8,416 nt of DNA, from assembly GCA_002343455.1 (NCBI GenBank), contig DDSR01000251.1, positions 180 to 8,595 of the forward strand, written 5' to 3'. Source of the DNA: Deltaproteobacteria bacterium UBA2385 (GTDB lineage Bacteria; Myxococcota_A; UBA796; UBA2385). Below the pieces are notes generated by a model that was not told the origin of the DNA, searched no databases, and worked only from the letters and a program-made list of their open reading frames with translations. The translations under genes and the position numbers were made by a program. This document shows positions 6,619 through 8,416 of this stretch, piece after piece (position 1 is the first letter of the stretch; every line of letters begins with the position of its first letter).

Positions 6619-6802
6619 TCTCCACGCGCGGGTGGTCCCCCACGGGCGATGTGCAAGGGTCGGCGGCCCTTCGGAGGTTCATGGCCAACGACCTCAAGCG
6701 ACTCCAAGACCTGCTGCGGGCTCCCTCTCGAATCGGGCCCTGTTCGCCTCGGACAAGCCGATGGCGACGCTCTTCGAGCGGGCGCTGGGTCTCGATCGTT
6801 GA
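6615..6802 (+). pseudogene. Frameshifted remnant of a small or truncated third operon gene
   Basis: An ATG at 6615 overlaps the helicase stop (ATGA), the usual arrangement of a coupled third gene. From 6615 to about 6730 one frame looks coding: ISTRGWSPTGDVQGSAALRR, then MANDLKRLQDLLRAPS, with mostly G/C third positions. Downstream of about 6728 that frame becomes S/R/C-rich and noncoding in character. The neighbouring frame (-1) turns coding-like, NRALFASDKPMATLFERALG then LDR, and ends with a stop at 6800-6802. Joining the two at 6722-6730 gives one smooth, mostly helical protein of about 60 residues, so a one-base loss or two-base gain is likely. A second possible start, ATG at 6681, is preceded by GGAGG but too closely. 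I recognise no family. It could be a short intact gene with a sequencing error, or the fused ends of a larger deleted gene. Confidence 0.45.
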
Positions 6803-6808
6803 CCACCC

Positions 6809-8329
6809 TCAGGTGTCCACGGCCACCGTCAGCAGGTGCTGCCCCAGGTGCAGCAGCCCGACCCTCCCACCCGGAAGCCAGTCGTAGTAGATCTGCATAT
6901 GACGATCCGCCCGCTCGGATCCGCCCAGGGTGATGTGTCGGGTGCTGGTCGACTGTTGACCGTCCGGGCCGTTGAACAGACGAGGGAAGGCGCGGATGGT
7001 CTGCGGCGAGTCGGTGCCTCGCCAGCGTGCCTGGTTGCGGGTGAAGAAGCGGCCCAGCAATCGCTGCACCTCACCGTCGTCCTCGGCCATGGCGAGGATG
7101 TTGAGGACGCGAAAGGCCTCAGCGGGCCGGTGGTAGAGCGAGCCTTCGGCAGACTTCTCGACCCCGCTGAAGACGACGATCCGGTCGGAGAACAGCCGCA
7201 TGGCGGCCTGGAGGGCGTCGGCGACGGTGCCGAGCTCCCAGGCGGAGGACAGCTCGGCTTGGGCACGATCACGGTCCAACTCTGCCCGTTCCAGCGCGCG
7301 CCGGGCCTGCAGGCCGCTGGACTTGGCCTCGCGGTAGTCGTCGTCCGCGGTCTGAAGGAGCTGTTGGAGCTCGCTGCGCTCGACCTCCAGTAGGCGCACC
7401 TGTGCTCTCAGACGCTCGATCTCGGAGTGTGAGACGGCGGCTGGAGCCGGGGGTGGCGGCGGCGCAGGGGCCTCGATGGCGCGCACGACCCGTAGGGTGT
7501 CGACATCGTCGGCCAGCAGGCCGGCGAGGCGATGGGCGAAGCGGGGGACCCGCTCGGCAGGAGGCAGCGAGGCGAAGACATGGCGAAGGAAGAGGGGATG
7601 ATCCTGCAAGTCCGCCGCCGCGTGGAAGCCCGGCCGATAGAGGCGCAGGGCGCCGTCGAAGCAGCCCAGCTTGTCGCTCGCGCCACGTGCAAGCAGCTCC
7701 TCCCGCAGCCTCCAGCAGGCTTCGGGACGCTCGAGGACGTGGACCTCGGCGATACCTACCAATGCCTGCGCGAGGAGATCGGGGTCGAGCCAGGTCTCGC
7801 CGGTGCGGTTGAGCGGGGTCACGAAGACGATCGGGTAGGCTCTCTCTGGGTCGAGCAGGAGCTCGACGATGTCGGATACGTCCTCCTCGGGGACCTCGAC
7901 AGCGGTACCCTCGGCGAGGTCGGGAGGAATCGCGCGGTCCGCGAACGCCTCGATCAGCTCCCGGAAGAAGCTTGGCAACACGGCGTCAGCGGCGCTGGGC
8001 GAATCTTCGCCCTCATGAACCTGGACGTGCTCCAGAACGGCATGACCGCCCCTGTCTTGTACTGCGAGGCTGTAGTGAACAGCCGTCCCCAGCGCCTGCT
8101 CGATTCGGCCATGAATGCGCAGCTCGTTCCCAACCCGACGGAGCAGCCAGCACCAGCCAGGTCCCTCGATCCGAGACCCCGAGAGCACGTCATCCACCTG
8201 GAGATTGGGGAAACGCTGCTTCGCGTGGCGAAGGTACGCGCTCGCCAGGTCATGGGCGTCCAGCCCCTTGAACTGGAGGCACGACCGAGAGACGGGCTTG
8301 AGAGGACGGGGTGGGAGCTGGCTGACCAT
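6809..8329 (-). CDS. Hypothetical protein, 506 residues, proline linker and coiled coil
   Basis: A complete gene convergent to the Fic-helicase operon. I cannot name the family. Four parts are visible. Residues 15-140 are alpha/beta (GPGWCWLLRRVGNELRIHGR, 56-75). Residues 150-250 look like a compact domain: DIVELLLDPERAYPIVFVTP (153-172), LVGIAEVHVLE (190-200), then LGCFDGALRLYRPGF (221-235); this pattern recurs in uncharacterised actinobacterial and myxobacterial proteins I have seen. Residues 286-299 are proline/alanine-rich, and 300-365 form a heptad-rich coiled coil. Residues 366-506 form a C-terminal domain ending in HMQIYYDWLPGGRVGLLHLG then QHL (477-499), resembling the end of other accessory-gene proteins. 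There is no signal peptide, membrane segment or obvious catalytic motif. The coiled coil suggests oligomerisation or a scaffold. A weak GTG start at 8377 is possible but has no support. Confidence 0.8.
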   Translation of the reverse strand: MVSQLPPRPLKPVSRSCLQFKGLDAHDLASAYLRHAKQRFPNLQVDDVLSGSRIEGPGWCWLLRRVGNELRIHGRIEQALGTAVHYSLAVQDRGGHAVLEHVQVHEGEDSPSAADAVLPSFFRELIEAFADRAIPPDLAEGTAVEVPEEDVSDIVELLLDPERAYPIVFVTPLNRTGETWLDPDLLAQALVGIAEVHVLERPEACWRLREELLARGASDKLGCFDGALRLYRPGFHAAADLQDHPLFLRHVFASLPPAERVPRFAHRLAGLLADDVDTLRVVRAIEAPAPPPPPAPAAVSHSEIERLRAQVRLLEVERSELQQLLQTADDDYREAKSSGLQARRALERAELDRDRAQAELSSAWELGTVADALQAAMRLFSDRIVVFSGVEKSAEGSLYHRPAEAFRVLNILAMAEDDGEVQRLLGRFFTRNQARWRGTDSPQTIRAFPRLFNGPDGQQSTSTRHITLGGSERADRHMQIYYDWLPGGRVGLLHLGQHLLTVAVDT

Positions 8330-8332
8330 CGT

Positions 8333-8339
8333 ACCTCCT
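8333..8339 (-). promoter_or_regulatory. Strong Shine-Dalgarno that decides the start at 8329
   Basis: On the minus strand AGGAGGT is followed by three bases and then ATG at 8329, close to a perfect ribosome binding site. It decides against the upstream in-frame GTG at 8377, which lacks one and would add 16 unconvincing residues. Confidence 0.8.
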
Positions 8340-8344
8340 GGGGG

Positions 8345-8354
8345 AATCTTCTCA
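8345..8354 (-). repeat. Inverted copy of the 10-base core of the 18-bp repeats
   Basis: Minus strand reads TGAGAAGATT, identical to bases 2-11 of the 18-bp repeats before the Fic gene. It lies six bases upstream of the ribosome binding site of the 506-residue gene, where an operator could work. It may also be one end of an inserted module whose other end is at 2172-2219. AT-rich ten-mers are uncommon here, but chance cannot be excluded. Confidence 0.4.
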
Positions 8355-8416
8355 TACGGACGCGTGGCGCCCGACACTGCGGACAGCTACCCACCACGAT
8401 GCCCTCCCCCCTGGCC

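Noticed and set aside
6735..6741. GGGCCCT as a programmed -1 slippery site joining the two frames of the third-gene remnant
   Set aside because: The seven bases are not in the X-XXY-YYZ phase of the first frame and no clear downstream structure was seen. A simple indel is more likely.
6836..7393. 185-residue open frame on the plus strand inside the 506-residue gene
   Set aside because: It is antisense to a gene with a near-perfect ribosome binding site and good codon bias. The product is a G/V/L-rich shadow.
8330..8397. Minus-strand frame beginning with a CPQC zinc-ribbon-like segment
   Set aside because: Only one Cys pair is present, the frame runs on out of phase into the 506-residue gene as S/R-rich translation, and there is no ribosome binding site at 8397.

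Overview
The window is GC-rich bacterial chromosomal DNA with strong G/C preference at third codon positions. It contains a typical Uma2-family (DUF820) nuclease gene, and gene starts mix ATG and GTG. Together these suit a high-GC environmental lineage such as Myxococcota, but no rRNA or housekeeping marker is present, so the taxonomic guess is weak.

Left part (1-2175): the 3' end of an ElaA/YjcF-like GNAT acetyltransferase (+) converges on a complete Uma2-type PD-(D/E)XK protein gene (-). Uma2 is divergent from a 330-residue protein of unknown family (+). That gene has a good ribosome binding site and a candidate promoter overlapped by a small palindrome.

Central part (2172-6802): this is the most interesting region. 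An AT-rich 62-bp strip carries two perfect 18-bp direct repeats, exactly 30 bp apart start to start, and a third TTGAGA 20 bp further on. It leads into a two-gene, translationally coupled operon: a Fic-domain (AMPylase-type) protein with an N-terminal extension, then a 940-residue SNF2/DEAH helicase with a coiled-coil tail. The Fic start has no Shine-Dalgarno sequence and a -10-like TAGAAT sits 6 bp before the ATG, which suggests a leaderless transcript. After the helicase, overlapping its stop, lies what looks like the frameshifted remnant of a third gene.

Right part (6809-8416): a convergent gene (-) encodes a 506-residue protein of unknown family: N-terminal and middle globular regions, a proline-rich linker, a coiled coil and a conserved-looking C-terminal region. 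Just upstream of its ribosome binding site is an inverted copy of the 10-base core (TGAGAAGATT) of the repeats before the Fic gene. The two transcription units may therefore share a regulator, or the copies may mark the ends of one inserted module.

Working model (inference): 2172-8354 is an accessory, defence-like module. Its core is a Fic enzyme with an inhibitory motif plus an SNF2 helicase, possibly with the coiled-coil protein as a third partner. No gap longer than 300 bases lacks a gene. I saw no tRNA, rRNA, CRISPR array, transposase or integrase.
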